A program made the translations under genes and the position numbers. The notes beneath the pieces were generated by a model, which worked only from the letters and a program-made list of their open reading frames with translations, was not told the origin of the DNA and made no database searches. A stretch of DNA of 64,000 nt from Bacillus sp. SORGH_AS_0510 (GTDB taxonomy: Bacteria > Bacillota > Bacilli > Bacillales > Cytobacillaceae). Each line of letters starts with the position of its first letter. Position 1 is the first letter of the stretch. Positions 16,624-26,157 of this stretch are shown one piece after another. Where the stretch lies: positions 2,050,001-2,114,000 of the forward strand of contig NZ_JAUTAU010000001.1 in NCBI RefSeq assembly GCF_030818775.1. Direction: 5' to 3'.

Positions 16624-17973
16624 TTGATTAGAGGAATTTTAATAGGAATACTCGTCATAGGAGTAGCGGGAACAGCATATTGGGGGTACCAAGAGCATCA
16701 AGAGAAAAATGCAATTCTTTTAAATGCAGAAAATAACTATCAACGAGCATTTCACGAACTTACCTATCAAGTTGACTTATTGCATGATAAAATCGGAACG
16801 ACTTTAGCTATGAATTCTAGAAATTCTCTCTCCCCGTCATTAGCAGATGTATGGAGAATAACTTCAGAAGCACATAGTGATGTTGGTCAACTTCCGTTAA
16901 CCTTACTTCCGTTTAATAAAACAGAAGAATTCTTAGCGAAAATCGGCGATTTTAGTTATCGAACAGCCGTAAGAGATTTGGATAAGGAACCTTTGTCGAA
17001 TGAGGAATATAATACTCTAAAGAAGTTGTATAAACAGTCAGGTGATATTCAAGACGAACTTAGAAGTGTTCAGCACATGGTTTTGAAAAACAATCTTCGT
17101 TGGATGGATGTTGAACTAGCATTGGCTTCTGGAAAAGAAAAGACCGATAATACGATTATTGATGGATTTAAAGCGGTTGAAAAAACTGTAACAGGATATG
17201 ATGAATCAGATCTAGGGCCTTCCTTTGCTAACATGCAACTAAAGGATGAAAATTTTAAGAAAATAAAAGGTAAAACTATTACACGTGATGAGGCAGTGAA
17301 AATAGCCAAAAAGTATATGAAATTTGATGGGAATGCAGTTGTTAAGGTAACTGAGAACGGGAAAGGCTCGAATTATGGTTTTTACAGTGTTTCTATAAAA
17401 AATAAACAAACCGGTCAAGAATCTAGTATGGATATTACTAAAAAGGCTGGGCATCCAATTTGGTTTATTAATAACAGGGACATTAAAAAGCAAGTTATAA
17501 GTTTGAATGATGCTGGTAATAAAGCGGCTGCTTTTTTAAAGGAAACCGGGTTTGAAAATCTAGAGGTATTTGAAAGTACTCAATATGATAATATTGGTGT
17601 ATTAAACTTTGTGACAAATATTAATGGGGTTAGAATTTACCCTGAGGCTGTAAAGATAAAAGTTGCCTTGGACAATGGCGATATCATTGGTGTATCTGCC
17701 GATGAATATTTAAAGTCATTCCAAACCAGGAAAATTGAGAAACCATCTATAACAATGGAACAAGCCCGCAGCAAGGTAAATCCAAATTTAAAGGTTATGG
17801 AAGACAGGCAGGCTATGATTGTCAATGACCTTAATCAGGAAGTGTTGTGCTATGAGTTCCTTGGAACACTTGGAAACGATACGTATCGGATTTTTATAAA
17901 TGCAAAGAGTGGGGTAGAAGAAGAAGTAGAAAAGTTAAATAATGCGGAGGCAGTCTACGAGGATGTTCTATGA
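16624..17973 (+). CDS. ypeB: Germination protein YpeB
   Basis: This 449-residue partner of SleB stabilises and localises it in the spore. It has an N-terminal membrane anchor (about residues 2-19), a helical N-terminal domain, and C-terminal PepSY-like repeats (about 215-445, with TRDEAVKIAKKY and TMEQARSKV). The start is TTG with GAGAGGTGAA upstream. It is transcribed with sleB, as in all Bacillus that carry the pair. A terminator hairpin starts at the stop codon. Confidence 0.95.
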   Translation: MIRGILIGILVIGVAGTAYWGYQEHQEKNAILLNAENNYQRAFHELTYQVDLLHDKIGTTLAMNSRNSLSPSLADVWRITSEAHSDVGQLPLTLLPFNKTEEFLAKIGDFSYRTAVRDLDKEPLSNEEYNTLKKLYKQSGDIQDELRSVQHMVLKNNLRWMDVELALASGKEKTDNTIIDGFKAVEKTVTGYDESDLGPSFANMQLKDENFKKIKGKTITRDEAVKIAKKYMKFDGNAVVKVTENGKGSNYGFYSVSIKNKQTGQESSMDITKKAGHPIWFINNRDIKKQVISLNDAGNKAAAFLKETGFENLEVFESTQYDNIGVLNFVTNINGVRIYPEAVKIKVALDNGDIIGVSADEYLKSFQTRKIEKPSITMEQARSKVNPNLKVMEDRQAMIVNDLNQEVLCYEFLGTLGNDTYRIFINAKSGVEEEVEKLNNAEAVYEDVL

Positions 17974-17999
17974 GGAAAAGCTTTGCTTTTCCTCATTTT
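17971..17999 (+). terminator. Rho-independent terminator after ypeB
   Basis: TGAGGAAAAGC and GCTTTTCCTCA pair perfectly around a 3-nt loop and are followed by TTTTC. Confidence 0.8.
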
Positions 18000-18063
18000 C
18001 TATAAGAATAAAAAAATTGAATCGCTCCAATACTATATTTATACAGGTACTGGAGTGGTGTGA

Positions 18064-18243
18064 ATGAAAAAAGTTGAGCAATTATTAATGAAAGTGGTTA
18101 TTATTCAGTTCATATTCCTATTTTTATCACAACTATTTTTTCATCAAATGGATATCTTTCCGGAAATTAAGCAATTAACTAAATATGAAGGTGTAAATGA
18201 GAATACATTTACAGATATTCTCCAAACCTTTCAAGGAAAATAA
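18064..18243 (+). CDS. ypfB: YpfB, small membrane protein (DUF5359)
   Basis: This 59-residue ORF begins MKKVEQLLMKVVIIQFIFLF and has one membrane helix (about residues 9-27) followed by a short polar tail ending TFQGK. The site GGAGTGGTG lies directly before the ATG. Length, topology and place (after ypeB, before cmk) fit B. subtilis YpfB. The function is unknown. The gene ypfA, a PilZ-domain protein that normally precedes it, is absent here. A perfect terminator follows at once. Confidence 0.8.
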   Translation: MKKVEQLLMKVVIIQFIFLFLSQLFFHQMDIFPEIKQLTKYEGVNENTFTDILQTFQGK

Positions 18244-18270
18244 AAAAGCAGGCAACTGCTTTTTTTTTTT
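18243..18270 (+). terminator. Rho-independent terminator after ypfB
   Basis: AAAAAAGCAG and CTGCTTTTTT pair around GCAA and end in a run of ten or more T. Confidence 0.9.
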
Positions 18271-18284
18271 GCATGTTAAACTTG

Positions 18285-18418
18285 CCTGTTGATTTCCGCT
18301 CCAGGCACGAGCGGTTCGTGGGTATTTCGGCGAGCCTCCTCGGAGAAACGCGCCTGCGGAGTCTCCCCTGAACCATACTCCCACAGGAGTCTTCGTGCCT
18401 TCCGCTCCAATCAACAGG
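18285..18418 (+). repeat. 134-bp imperfect palindromic dispersed repeat, copy 1
   Basis: A GC-rich element stands in an AT-rich gap between ypfB and cmk. Its ends are CCTGTTGATT and AATCAACAGG, and TTCCGCTCC occurs just inside both ends in direct orientation. Inner parts also pair, so the whole can fold into a long structured RNA or cruciform. A second copy of equal length and opposite orientation is at 30089-30222, about 85% identical by eye. It holds no gene; the open frame on the minus strand here is an accident of the repeat. Bases 18419-18560 hold nothing else that I recognise. Confidence 0.85.
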
Positions 18419-18570
18419 GTGTATAAATCAATACTTTATTTTAATAAAGCCATTTTTATATGAAATTTATCCATTTTTAAATTGTAAAAAAAAGAGGCAT
18501 TTCTTCATCTTGTGGTAAAATAAGTAGAAGAGAAATCTAGACGATCATGATGGCCATATTAGGAGGATTT

Positions 18571-19245
18571 ATGGAAAAGAAATTATCAATAGCAATTGAC
18601 GGCCCTGCTGCAGCCGGAAAAAGTACAGTAGCAAAAATTGTAGCGGAAAAGCTTTCTTATATTTATATTGATACTGGTGCTATGTACCGGTCATTAACAT
18701 ATAAAGCTCTAATGAACCATGTTAACTTAGAAGATGAGGTTTCCTTATTGGACACGCTATTATCATCTACCATTGATTTACAACCCTCTGAAACAGGGCA
18801 ATTAGTGTATTTAGATAATATGAATGTTACAGATGAAATTCGCTCTGCAGAAGTGACTAATTCTGTTTCATATGTTGCAATTCATGAGCAAGTTCGTAAA
18901 GAAATGGTTAGAAGGCAGCAAGAATTTGCTGTCGGTGGTGGTGTAGTGATGGATGGACGTGATATCGGAACTCATGTACTGCCAAATGCAGAATTAAAAG
19001 TATTCCTGCTTGCAAGTGTTGAGGAAAGAGCAATACGTCGTCACAATGAAAACATGCAAAAGGGGTACCCCTCAGACTTAGAAAAATTGAAGGAAGAAAT
19101 TGCACTAAGAGATAAGATTGACTCAGAGAGAGAAGTAGCACCTTTGAAAAAAGCTGATGATGCAATCGAAATTGACACAACCTCTTTGACCATCCCTGAT
19201 GTAGTAGAAAAAATTATGGCTCTGGTGCACGAAAGGATTGGTTAA
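18571..19245 (+). CDS. cmk: Cytidylate kinase
   Basis: The 224-residue enzyme phosphorylates CMP and dCMP with ATP. The P-loop GPAAAGKST is at residues 11-19, and further family features are the DTGAMYRS motif near 33 and [13 protein letters not shown] near 130. It is a core enzyme of pyrimidine nucleotide recycling. The start at 18571 gives the same length as B. subtilis Cmk and has AGGAGG four bases upstream; an in-frame ATG at 18547 lacks a site. The acyltransferase gene follows after two bases. Confidence 0.95.
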   Translation: MEKKLSIAIDGPAAAGKSTVAKIVAEKLSYIYIDTGAMYRSLTYKALMNHVNLEDEVSLLDTLLSSTIDLQPSETGQLVYLDNMNVTDEIRSAEVTNSVSYVAIHEQVRKEMVRRQQEFAVGGGVVMDGRDIGTHVLPNAELKVFLLASVEERAIRRHNENMQKGYPSDLEKLKEEIALRDKIDSEREVAPLKKADDAIEIDTTSLTIPDVVEKIMALVHERIG

Positions 19246-19247
19246 TT

Positions 19248-19829
19248 GTGACGTTTTATGATTTTGCAAAGTCGGTAGTTTCCGGGGTTTTTAAACCTTG
19301 GTATAGAATTGAAGCTATTGGGGTAGAGAACTTTCCTAAAGAAGGGGGAGTTCTACTTTGCTCCAATCATATTCATAATTTTGATCCTATTGTGGTAGGT
19401 ATTATGGCCCCACGTCCTGTTCACTATATGGCGAAAGAAGAGATCTTCCGTGTCCCTGTTTTAGGAAACGTTGTTCGTAAATGTAATGCTTTTCCTGTAA
19501 AAAGAGGTTTTGGCGATCGAGAGGCATTGCGCGCAGGATTAAAAGTTTTAAAAGAAGGGAATGTATTCGGCCTTTTTCCTGAGGGGACAAGGAGTAAAAC
19601 CGGGGAACTAAGAAAAGGACTTTCTGGTGCAGGCTTTTTTGCTTTAAGGTCTGATGCTTTTGTGTTACCATGTGCAGTAATTGGTCCATATAAAAGTTTT
19701 AATAAATTGAAGGTAGTATATGGTAAACCAATTGATATTAGTGAGATGAGAGCTACTAAAGCTTCAGCTGATAAAGTGACTGAATTAATTATGTCAGAAA
19801 TTCAAAAGCTATTAGATGAGCATCAATAG
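19248..19829 (+). CDS. 1-acyl-sn-glycerol-3-phosphate acyltransferase (PlsC-like)
   Basis: The 193-residue protein has the acyltransferase motifs NHIHNFDP near residue 42 (the catalytic HX4D) and FPEGTRS near 110. A third motif region contains PCAVIGP. Members transfer acyl groups to lysophosphatidic acid in phospholipid synthesis and associate with the membrane. The start is GTG, and the gene lies two bases from cmk, so translation is likely coupled. I leave the symbol open because Bacillus has several PlsC paralogues. Confidence 0.88.
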   Translation: MTFYDFAKSVVSGVFKPWYRIEAIGVENFPKEGGVLLCSNHIHNFDPIVVGIMAPRPVHYMAKEEIFRVPVLGNVVRKCNAFPVKRGFGDREALRAGLKVLKEGNVFGLFPEGTRSKTGELRKGLSGAGFFALRSDAFVLPCAVIGPYKSFNKLKVVYGKPIDISEMRATKASADKVTELIMSEIQKLLDEHQ

Positions 19830-19989
19830 GTTCTGCTTGACAAAATAGCCTATTTGTAAGAAGTTAATAAAAAGGGATTTTTTTTGAATATTCTTTTCTT
19901 TTGCGTTGTTTTATATGTGGTGATTACTGTGTGGTATTCACCAGATCATATATAGACTTTTCAGTAAATGGATTAAGGAGGAATACATA

Positions 19990-21129
19990 ATGGCTGAAGA
20001 ACTAAATCAAGTAGAAGTGAAAAGCTTTGAAGTTGGAGAAAAAGTAACAGGACAAGTTACTAAAGTGGAAGAAAAACAGGTGTTAGTAGCTATTCAAGGA
20101 AGTAAGCTTGATGGAATTATTCCGATTAGTGAACTCTCTAGCCTGCATATTGAAAAAGCAACTGATGCAGTGGCAGAAGGTGAAGAATTAGAATTAGAAG
20201 TTTTAAAGGTTGAGGAAGAGGCATTAATCCTTTCAAAAAGAAAAGTAGATGCAGAGAAAGCATGGGAACAATTAGAAAAACAATTTCAAAGTGGCGAAGT
20301 ATTTGAAACAGAAGTGAAGGACGTTGTAAAAGGCGGTCTTGTCGTAGATCTTGGAGTTCGTGGATTCGTCCCTGCGTCATTAGTGGAGGCACACTTTGTA
20401 GAGGATTTCAGCGATTATAAAGGACGAAAGTTAACGTTTAAAATTGTTGAACTTGATAAAGAAAAGAATCGCTTAATTCTCTCTCATCGTGCTGTTATAG
20501 AGGAAGAAAAGGGAAAACAAAAGCAAGATCGTATTAGCTCATTGCAAGTTGGTCAAGTGATTGAAGGTACTGTTCAAAGGATTACAGATTTTGGAGCATT
20601 CGTAGATATTGGTGGAATTGATGGTCTTGTTCATATTTCTCAATTATCGTACGAACACGTGGATAAGCCAACTGATGTTGTTCATGAGGGTCAAAAAGTT
20701 GAAGTGAAAGTCTTAAGTGTAGATCGAGACAATGAAAGAATTTCCCTTTCCATCAAAGAGACTTTACCTGGACCATGGTCAAATATTTCCGAGAAGGCAC
20801 CAAAAGGAAGTACTTTAGATGGGGTAGTAAAGAGATTAGTTTCTTATGGAGCTTTCGTAGAGGTGTTCCCTGGCGTAGAAGGTCTTGTTCACATTTCCCA
20901 AATTGCTCATAAACATATTGGTACACCACACGAGGTATTAAAAGAAGGTCAAGAAGTGAAAGTAAAAGTCCTTGATACAAATGAACAGGATCAAAGACTA
21001 TCACTAAGCATTAAAGAACTGCTTGAAAAAGAAGTTGAGGAAAACCTTGATTATGAACTTCCAGAAGAGTCAAAAGGCTTCCAATTAGGTGAAGTAATTG
21101 GCGACAAATTAAAGAATCTAGGAAAATAA
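19990..21129 (+). CDS. ypfD: Ribosomal protein S1 homologue with four S1 domains (YpfD)
   Basis: The 379-residue acidic protein carries four S1 RNA-binding domains at about residues 15-85, 100-170, 187-255 and 272-342. The later repeats show FGAFVDIGGIDGLVHISQLS and YGAFVEVFPGVEGLVHISQI. It is shorter than the six-domain S1 of E. coli and is the B. subtilis YpfD equivalent. Its role on the Bacillus ribosome is less clear than in Gram-negative species. The site AAGGAGGAATACATA precedes the start. The 160-base leader contains a TGGTGA/TCACCA inverted repeat of unknown meaning. fni follows after 12 bases. Confidence 0.93.
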   Translation: MAEELNQVEVKSFEVGEKVTGQVTKVEEKQVLVAIQGSKLDGIIPISELSSLHIEKATDAVAEGEELELEVLKVEEEALILSKRKVDAEKAWEQLEKQFQSGEVFETEVKDVVKGGLVVDLGVRGFVPASLVEAHFVEDFSDYKGRKLTFKIVELDKEKNRLILSHRAVIEEEKGKQKQDRISSLQVGQVIEGTVQRITDFGAFVDIGGIDGLVHISQLSYEHVDKPTDVVHEGQKVEVKVLSVDRDNERISLSIKETLPGPWSNISEKAPKGSTLDGVVKRLVSYGAFVEVFPGVEGLVHISQIAHKHIGTPHEVLKEGQEVKVKVLDTNEQDQRLSLSIKELLEKEVEENLDYELPEESKGFQLGEVIGDKLKNLGK

Positions 21130-21141
21130 TGGTGATATAAA

Positions 21142-22197
21142 GTGTCTAGATCGGAAAGAAAATGGGATCACATTCGCTTTGCTTTGCAAAAAGGACAAAA
21201 CAATTTATCTCTTTTTGATGATATTAAATTTATTCATCAAAGCTTACCGGATATCCGTGTGTCCGATGTTCGATTAGACCACTCAATTGGCGAACTTTCT
21301 TTAAGTTCGCCAATTTTTATCAATGCGATGACTGGTGGCGGTGGGGATAAAACCTATCGGATAAACAAAGAACTGGCAATGGTAGCTAATCATACCGGGG
21401 TGGCAATAGCAGTTGGTTCGCAAATGTCTGCAATCAAAGATAAAAGCGAGCGTTATACATATGAAATTGTGAGGAAAGAAAACCCAAAAGGGATAGTCTT
21501 CGCAAATCTAGGCAGTGAAGCAACAGTAGAAAATGCTAAAACCGCAGTCAATATGCTTGAGGCAGATGCATTGCAAATCCATTTAAATGTTATCCAGGAA
21601 CTTACAATGCCTGAAGGAGATCGAGATTTTTCGGGTGCATTAAAAAGAATTGAAGCCATTAATAAATTTGTGGGAGTTCCGGTAATTGTCAAAGAGGTTG
21701 GTTTCGGGATGGCTAAAGAAACTGTCGAATCTCTTTTCTCTATAGGTGTAGCGGCGGTTGACGTCGGTGGTTCTGGAGGGACAAATTTTGCGGAAATTGA
21801 AAGCAAACGCCGTGAAAAAGCACTCCCATTCTTTCACCAATGGGGCATTCCTACATCCATATCTATTATTGAAGCTGCTTCTATCAAGAATGCTGCAATC
21901 ATTGGCTCGGGGGGATTTTTAAATTCTATTGATTTGGCTAAGGGATTAGCGATAGGTGCAAATGCTATCGGGTTTGCAGGCCATTTTTTACGAATCCTAG
22001 TAGAAAATGGAATCGAAGCCTTGCAAAATGAAATAGAATCCCTCCACCATGAATTAAAATTGATTATGACTGCTTTAGGGGCAAAGTCCATTACAGACCT
22101 ACAAAAAGCACCTCTCATGATTTCAGGTGAAACCTTCCATTGGCTTAGCCAAAGGGGAATAGAAACGAAACATTTTAGCCAGCGTTCGATAAAATAA
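21142..22197 (+). CDS. fni: Type 2 isopentenyl-diphosphate delta-isomerase
   Basis: The 351-residue FMN- and NADPH-dependent enzyme interconverts isopentenyl and dimethylallyl diphosphate, the isoprenoid building blocks. The TIM-barrel FMN protein has signature stretches [11 protein letters not shown] near residue 64, [11 protein letters not shown] near 180, [11 protein letters not shown] near 205 and GSGGFLNS near 255. The start is GTG. It feeds the heptaprenyl diphosphate made by hepS/hepT elsewhere in this window. It is the B. subtilis ypgA equivalent. Confidence 0.95.
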   Translation: MSRSERKWDHIRFALQKGQNNLSLFDDIKFIHQSLPDIRVSDVRLDHSIGELSLSSPIFINAMTGGGGDKTYRINKELAMVANHTGVAIAVGSQMSAIKDKSERYTYEIVRKENPKGIVFANLGSEATVENAKTAVNMLEADALQIHLNVIQELTMPEGDRDFSGALKRIEAINKFVGVPVIVKEVGFGMAKETVESLFSIGVAAVDVGGSGGTNFAEIESKRREKALPFFHQWGIPTSISIIEAASIKNAAIIGSGGFLNSIDLAKGLAIGANAIGFAGHFLRILVENGIEALQNEIESLHHELKLIMTALGAKSITDLQKAPLMISGETFHWLSQRGIETKHFSQRSIK

Positions 22198-22225
22198 AGC
22201 TCTCGCAACCGCGAGAGCTTTTTCT
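22196..22225 (+). terminator. Rho-independent terminator after fni
   Basis: AAAGCTCTCGC and GCGAGAGCTTT pair perfectly around AACC and run into T. Confidence 0.9.
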
Positions 22226-22236
22226 CTTTCTTTTGA

Positions 22237-22377
22237 TTATCTTTTACCGTCGTTTAATCCACGTGCTTCTTCAGGAGTGGATAGCTTTGTTGCACCTGGG
22301 TAGTGTAATGCCTGGTCACGATCTGATTCCACTCTTCTACTTGCTTTTAATTTTTTTTCTTGGCGGTCTTTTCCCAT
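22237..22377 (-). CDS. ypzI: YpzI family small protein
   Basis: This minus-strand ORF encodes 46 residues beginning MGKDRQEKKLKASRRVESDR and continuing with a YPGATKL segment. It is very basic at its N-terminus and has no membrane segment. This is the YpzI family, found between fni and yphA in Bacillus. The ribosome-binding site GAGGAGGT lies eight bases before the ATG. The function is unknown; small size and conservation suggest a spore-related or regulatory role, but this is a guess. Confidence 0.82.
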   Translation of the reverse strand: MGKDRQEKKLKASRRVESDRDQALHYPGATKLSTPEEARGLNDGKR

Positions 22378-22485
22378 GATTCACACCTCCTCTTAATAAG
22401 ATGATACACATTGGAAATATTATTCGAGGAAGTATGAAAGTACATAAAGATTACCAATAATGAAAATAATAGGAGGTGTGTGGAA

Positions 22486-23094
22486 ATGGAAGGGGCAATG
22501 TTTTATTGGATTTGTTGGTCATTTTGGGTGTACCTAACGTTTATTTTAGAGAGACATCATCCATATCGATTAAAGCTTTCAGTATTTATTCTACTTTTAA
22601 TCATATCTTCCAATTTTCATTTTTCTTTTGCTGAAGTTGAATTTTATTTAAGCGGTTTTTATTTATTAATCATATCTTATGCCTTGATCAGTCAGGAAAA
22701 AATAGGAGCTATTTTCTATTATTTTATCTGTTCATTTATTGTTTCAATGGCGTATGTGACCTTTCATTTGTTTGAGATTTTTGATCCCATTTGGATCATC
22801 TTTAAAAAAGAGTGGATGATGGGTATATGCTTTGGCTATTTAGCGATTTTGCTGCAAAAAACACTAAAAGGTCGATTAATAATTATTTTAGCTGGGACCA
22901 TGCAGGGGGAATTTTTATACGCATATATCCTAAGTAAATATCAGTTTCCATATGAGATCGGTGCATTTCAATATTTGGATGTATGTGCATTAATCTCTGC
23001 TTTACTGGTTGGTTGGAGTATTATTGAAAATGCTGGTGCTTTTTTACAAAATCAATTTCATTTTTTTGAAAAAGGGAAACAAAAATCGTCATGA
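22486..23094 (+). CDS. yphA: YphA family membrane protein
   Basis: The protein of about 202 residues has six to seven hydrophobic segments and few charged residues. It fits the YphA family by position and topology. The function is unknown. AGGAGGTG lies eight bases before the ATG at 22486; a GTG two codons upstream is less well placed. In B. subtilis a further gene, yphB, lies between yphA and der; here there is none. Confidence 0.8.
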   Translation: MEGAMFYWICWSFWVYLTFILERHHPYRLKLSVFILLLIISSNFHFSFAEVEFYLSGFYLLIISYALISQEKIGAIFYYFICSFIVSMAYVTFHLFEIFDPIWIIFKKEWMMGICFGYLAILLQKTLKGRLIIILAGTMQGEFLYAYILSKYQFPYEIGAFQYLDVCALISALLVGWSIIENAGAFLQNQFHFFEKGKQKSS

Positions 23095-23160
23095 ATTGAT
23101 TTCATGTTAAGCTTTCCATTGCGGGAAAGGATTAACATTTGTTAAAATAATAAAGTTAGG

Positions 23161-23187
23161 CCCTTCTATAGAAAGAAGGGTTTCTTT
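23161..23187 (+). terminator. Probable terminator between yphA and der
   Basis: CCCTTCT and AGAAGGG pair around a 6-nt loop and are followed by TTTCTTT. Confidence 0.55.
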
Positions 23188-23267
23188 ACTTAATAAGAAC
23201 TCTATAAATGTTGCTAACATAATAATATATATTTTTAATATATGAAAAAGAAAGGGTGGCGATCATA

Positions 23268-24578
23268 ATGGTTAAACCTGTTATTGCCATTGTTGGGCGA
23301 CCGAACGTTGGGAAATCAACGATTTTTAATCGAATTGTTGGTGAACGAGTGTCAATCGTCGAGGATATTCCAGGAGTAACAAGAGATCGGATTTATAGTT
23401 CTGGTGAATGGTTAACACACGACTTTAATGTTATTGATACGGGTGGTATTGATATCGGTGACGAACCGTTTTTGGAACAAATTCGTCAGCAAGCAGAAGT
23501 GGCTATTGATGAAGCAGATGTTATTATCTTTCTTACCAATGGACGAGAAGGAGTAACTGCTGCGGATGAAGAAGTAGCGAAAATACTTTATAAATCTAAA
23601 AAGCCGATTGTATTAGGTGTAAACAAAATTGATAATCCAGAGATGCGTGAGCAAATCTATGATTTTTATGCACTTGGATTTGGTGAGCCGATTCCAGTAT
23701 CCGGATCTCATGGACTAGGGCTTGGAGATTTATTAGATGAAGCAGCAAAACATTTTCCGAAAAATAAACAAGCAGACTATGATGATGATGTGATCAAGTT
23801 TTCCTTGATTGGACGCCCAAATGTAGGGAAGTCGTCCCTTGTTAATGCAATCCTAGGTGAAGAGCGAGTCATAGTAAGTAATATTGCAGGTACTACTCGT
23901 GATGCCGTCGATTCTCCATATACGTATAATGGAGATAAATATGTCATAATTGATACTGCAGGGATACGAAAAAAGGGAAAAGTTTATGAAAGTACGGAGA
24001 AGTACAGTGTACTTCGGGCACTTAGAGCGATTGAGCGTTCGGACGTAGTCTTGGTGGTTATTAATGCTGAAGAAGGTATTATTGAGCAAGACAAAAAAAT
24101 TGCTGGATATGCACATGAGGCTGGACGAGCTGTAGTTATTGTCGTTAATAAATGGGACGCAGTCGAAAAAGATGAAAAGACCATGAGAGAGCTAGAACAA
24201 AAGATTAGAGAACATTTCTTATTTCTTAGTTATGCTCCAATTGTATTCCTTTCTGCAAAAACGAAGAAGCGAATTCATACTCTCCTTCCGATGATTAACA
24301 CAGCGAGTGAGAACCACTCCATGCGTGTAGAAACAAGTGTGTTGAATGATGTGATTATGGACGCGGTTGCTATGAATCCGACACCAACTGACAAAGGTAA
24401 ACGCTTGAAGATTTATTACGCAACTCAAGTAGCAGTAAAGCCTCCTACTTTTGTTGTCTTTGTCAATGAACCCGAATTATTGCATTTCTCCTATGAACGT
24501 TTCCTAGAAAACAGAATTAGGGATGCTTTTGGTTTTGAGGGAACCCCTATCAAAATTTACGCTAGAGAAAGAAAATAA
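23268..24578 (+). CDS. der: Ribosome biogenesis GTPase Der (EngA)
   Basis: The 436-residue protein has two tandem GTPase domains and a C-terminal KH-like domain. The first P-loop is GRPNVGKST near residue 9 with DTGG and NKID; the second is GRPNVGKSS near 182 with DTAG and NKWD. Der is essential for 50S subunit assembly. The start at 23268 gives the B. subtilis length and follows AAAGGGTGG; a start four codons upstream is less likely. gpsA follows after 20 bases, as in most Bacillus. Confidence 0.97.
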   Translation: MVKPVIAIVGRPNVGKSTIFNRIVGERVSIVEDIPGVTRDRIYSSGEWLTHDFNVIDTGGIDIGDEPFLEQIRQQAEVAIDEADVIIFLTNGREGVTAADEEVAKILYKSKKPIVLGVNKIDNPEMREQIYDFYALGFGEPIPVSGSHGLGLGDLLDEAAKHFPKNKQADYDDDVIKFSLIGRPNVGKSSLVNAILGEERVIVSNIAGTTRDAVDSPYTYNGDKYVIIDTAGIRKKGKVYESTEKYSVLRALRAIERSDVVLVVINAEEGIIEQDKKIAGYAHEAGRAVVIVVNKWDAVEKDEKTMRELEQKIREHFLFLSYAPIVFLSAKTKKRIHTLLPMINTASENHSMRVETSVLNDVIMDAVAMNPTPTDKGKRLKIYYATQVAVKPPTFVVFVNEPELLHFSYERFLENRIRDAFGFEGTPIKIYARERK

Positions 24579-24598
24579 AGATAAGGTGGGTGTAACAT

Positions 24599-25648
24599 AT
24601 GCTGGATCAGAAAGCAGCAGTAGCTGTTGTAGGCGCAGGAAGCTGGGGCACAGCACTAGCGATGGTGTTAGCCGATAATTCTCATGAAGTGCGTTTATGG
24701 AGCCATAAGGAAGACCAGGTGAAGGAAATTAATGAATGCCATACGAATGAAAAATATTTACCTGGAATTGTTCTCCCAGAATTAATCGTTGGGTATGCAT
24801 CGTTACACGATGCATTACTGGGAGTTGAAACTGTGATTTTGGCAGTTCCAACAAAGGCTATTCGTGAAGTGTTAGGGAAAGTTCGTGAGGTATTATCAAG
24901 ACCTATTACCATTGCACATGTGAGTAAAGGGATTGAACCCGATACACTTTTACGTATATCAGAAATGATTAAAGAGGAAATGCCTAATGATTTATTACAG
25001 GATGTTGTTGTCCTTTCTGGTCCTAGTCATGCCGAAGAGGTTAGTCTAAGACACCCCACAACGGTTACTGTTTCCTCTGAGAATATGGTTGCAGCCGAAA
25101 AAATTCAGGATTTATTTATCAACCATAATTTCCGAGTATATACAAATTCTGATGTAATCGGAGTTGAAATTGGTGGAGCATTAAAGAATATCATTGCCTT
25201 AGCAGCTGGAATCACAGATGGCTTAGGTTATGGAGATAATGCTAAAGCCGCGTTAATCACCCGAGGATTGGCAGAAATAGCCCGTCTTGGGACTAAGATG
25301 GGTGCAAACCCATTAACGTTCTCTGGCTTAACTGGAATTGGAGATCTTATTGTTACTTGTACAAGTGTTCACTCTAGAAACTGGAGAGCTGGAAATTTGT
25401 TGGGTAAAGGAAAAACCCTAGATGAAGTTCTTGATAACATGGGAATGGTTGTAGAGGGGGTTAGGACAACTAAAGCTGCTCATCAGTTAGCAAAGAAGTA
25501 TGAGGTTAATATGCCGATTACTGCTGCCTTATATGATGTCCTTTTTAATGGGAAGAATGCAAAAGATGCAGTAGATGTCTTGATGGCTCGTGGGAAGACT
25601 CATGAAATGGAAGATTTAGTTAATGTGTTAGATGAGCGGAATATCTAA
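24599..25648 (+). CDS. gpsA: NAD(P)-dependent glycerol-3-phosphate dehydrogenase
   Basis: The 349-residue enzyme reduces dihydroxyacetone phosphate to sn-glycerol 3-phosphate for phospholipid synthesis. The N-terminal dinucleotide motif is [11 protein letters not shown] near residues 11-21. The substrate-binding lysine lies in [14 protein letters not shown] near 195, and [12 protein letters not shown] near 245 is also diagnostic. It is cytoplasmic. It probably shares a transcript with der. Downstream lies a 292-base gap with two hairpin terminators. Confidence 0.96.
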   Translation: MLDQKAAVAVVGAGSWGTALAMVLADNSHEVRLWSHKEDQVKEINECHTNEKYLPGIVLPELIVGYASLHDALLGVETVILAVPTKAIREVLGKVREVLSRPITIAHVSKGIEPDTLLRISEMIKEEMPNDLLQDVVVLSGPSHAEEVSLRHPTTVTVSSENMVAAEKIQDLFINHNFRVYTNSDVIGVEIGGALKNIIALAAGITDGLGYGDNAKAALITRGLAEIARLGTKMGANPLTFSGLTGIGDLIVTCTSVHSRNWRAGNLLGKGKTLDEVLDNMGMVVEGVRTTKAAHQLAKKYEVNMPITAALYDVLFNGKNAKDAVDVLMARGKTHEMEDLVNVLDERNI

Positions 25649-25737
25649 ATTCAGTTAATGAATTTTCTAAAAGTCATAGCAGAAGTTGTCTAGAAAAATA
25701 AGATATATTTTTTTGAGGAAAAATGTGCATTTTTATC

Positions 25738-25774
25738 AAGAAAATAGGCGTTCGATGATACGCTTTTTCTTTAG
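25738..25774 (+). terminator. Probable terminator after gpsA
   Basis: GAAAA..GCGT and ACGC..TTTTC pair around an 8-nt loop with a T-rich tail. The stem has an internal mismatch. Confidence 0.55.
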
Positions 25775-25883
25775 TTTGCATACAATGCAACGAAGCAACC
25801 TGGTAGAATGACGCTGGAGTATGGGTTATTTAGTCCAAATGGCTGAAGTAAAGAATTCGCCCCTCTTTACTTCAGTTTTTTTT
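25775..25883 (+). terminator. Second hairpin terminator before yphE, with a structured segment in front
   Basis: CTGAAGTAAAGA (25843-25854) pairs perfectly with TCTTTACTTCAG (25864-25875), followed by eight or more T. The roughly 70 bases in front contain TTGCAT/ATGCAA and other short pairings. With a terminator on each side, this could be a small RNA, but I cannot identify a promoter. Confidence 0.6.
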
Positions 25884-25940
25884 ATTTAGAAAGGGACAAG
25901 GTATGATATAATTAGTTTTTGAAAAAAGGGGGAATGAGAA

Positions 25941-26126
25941 TTGTCACCAGCAATGATAAAAATGTGGATTTCAATTGGAGGAATGGGCCTAATGTTCCTT
26001 GCAATTATTACCATATATTTAAGCAGGTATAAATTAAAAGGTATCCTTCGAGTCATAACTGCAATTTTTGCATATTTATTTATGATTATTGCGGGTTTAA
26101 CTTTACTAATTGTTTTCTTTACTTAA
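25941..26126 (+). CDS. yphE: YphE, small membrane protein (DUF2768)
   Basis: The 61-residue protein has two hydrophobic helices (about residues 7-26 and 37-60) joined by a basic loop (SRYKLKG). It fits the DUF2768 family. The start is TTG with AAAGGGGGAATGAG upstream. It lies 31 bases before the lipoprotein gene yphF and before spoIVA, as in B. subtilis. The function is unknown. Confidence 0.85.
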   Translation: MSPAMIKMWISIGGMGLMFLAIITIYLSRYKLKGILRVITAIFAYLFMIIAGLTLLIVFFT

Positions 26127-26157
26127 CTATCCAATTACATAATGTAAAGGTGATTTT

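Noticed and set aside
18175..18414. Minus-strand open frame over the 18285 repeat
   Set aside because: It is an accident of the GC-rich repeat, has no ribosome-binding site and covers ypfB.
22382..22480. Inverted repeat CACACCTCC / GGAGGTGTG 81 bases apart between ypzI and yphA
   Set aside because: Both arms are simply the ribosome-binding sites of two divergent genes, so the symmetry is expected.
25660..25675. CodY-like sequence AATTTTCTAAAAGTC after gpsA
   Set aside because: It has three mismatches to the CodY consensus and lies downstream of a gene, away from any promoter.
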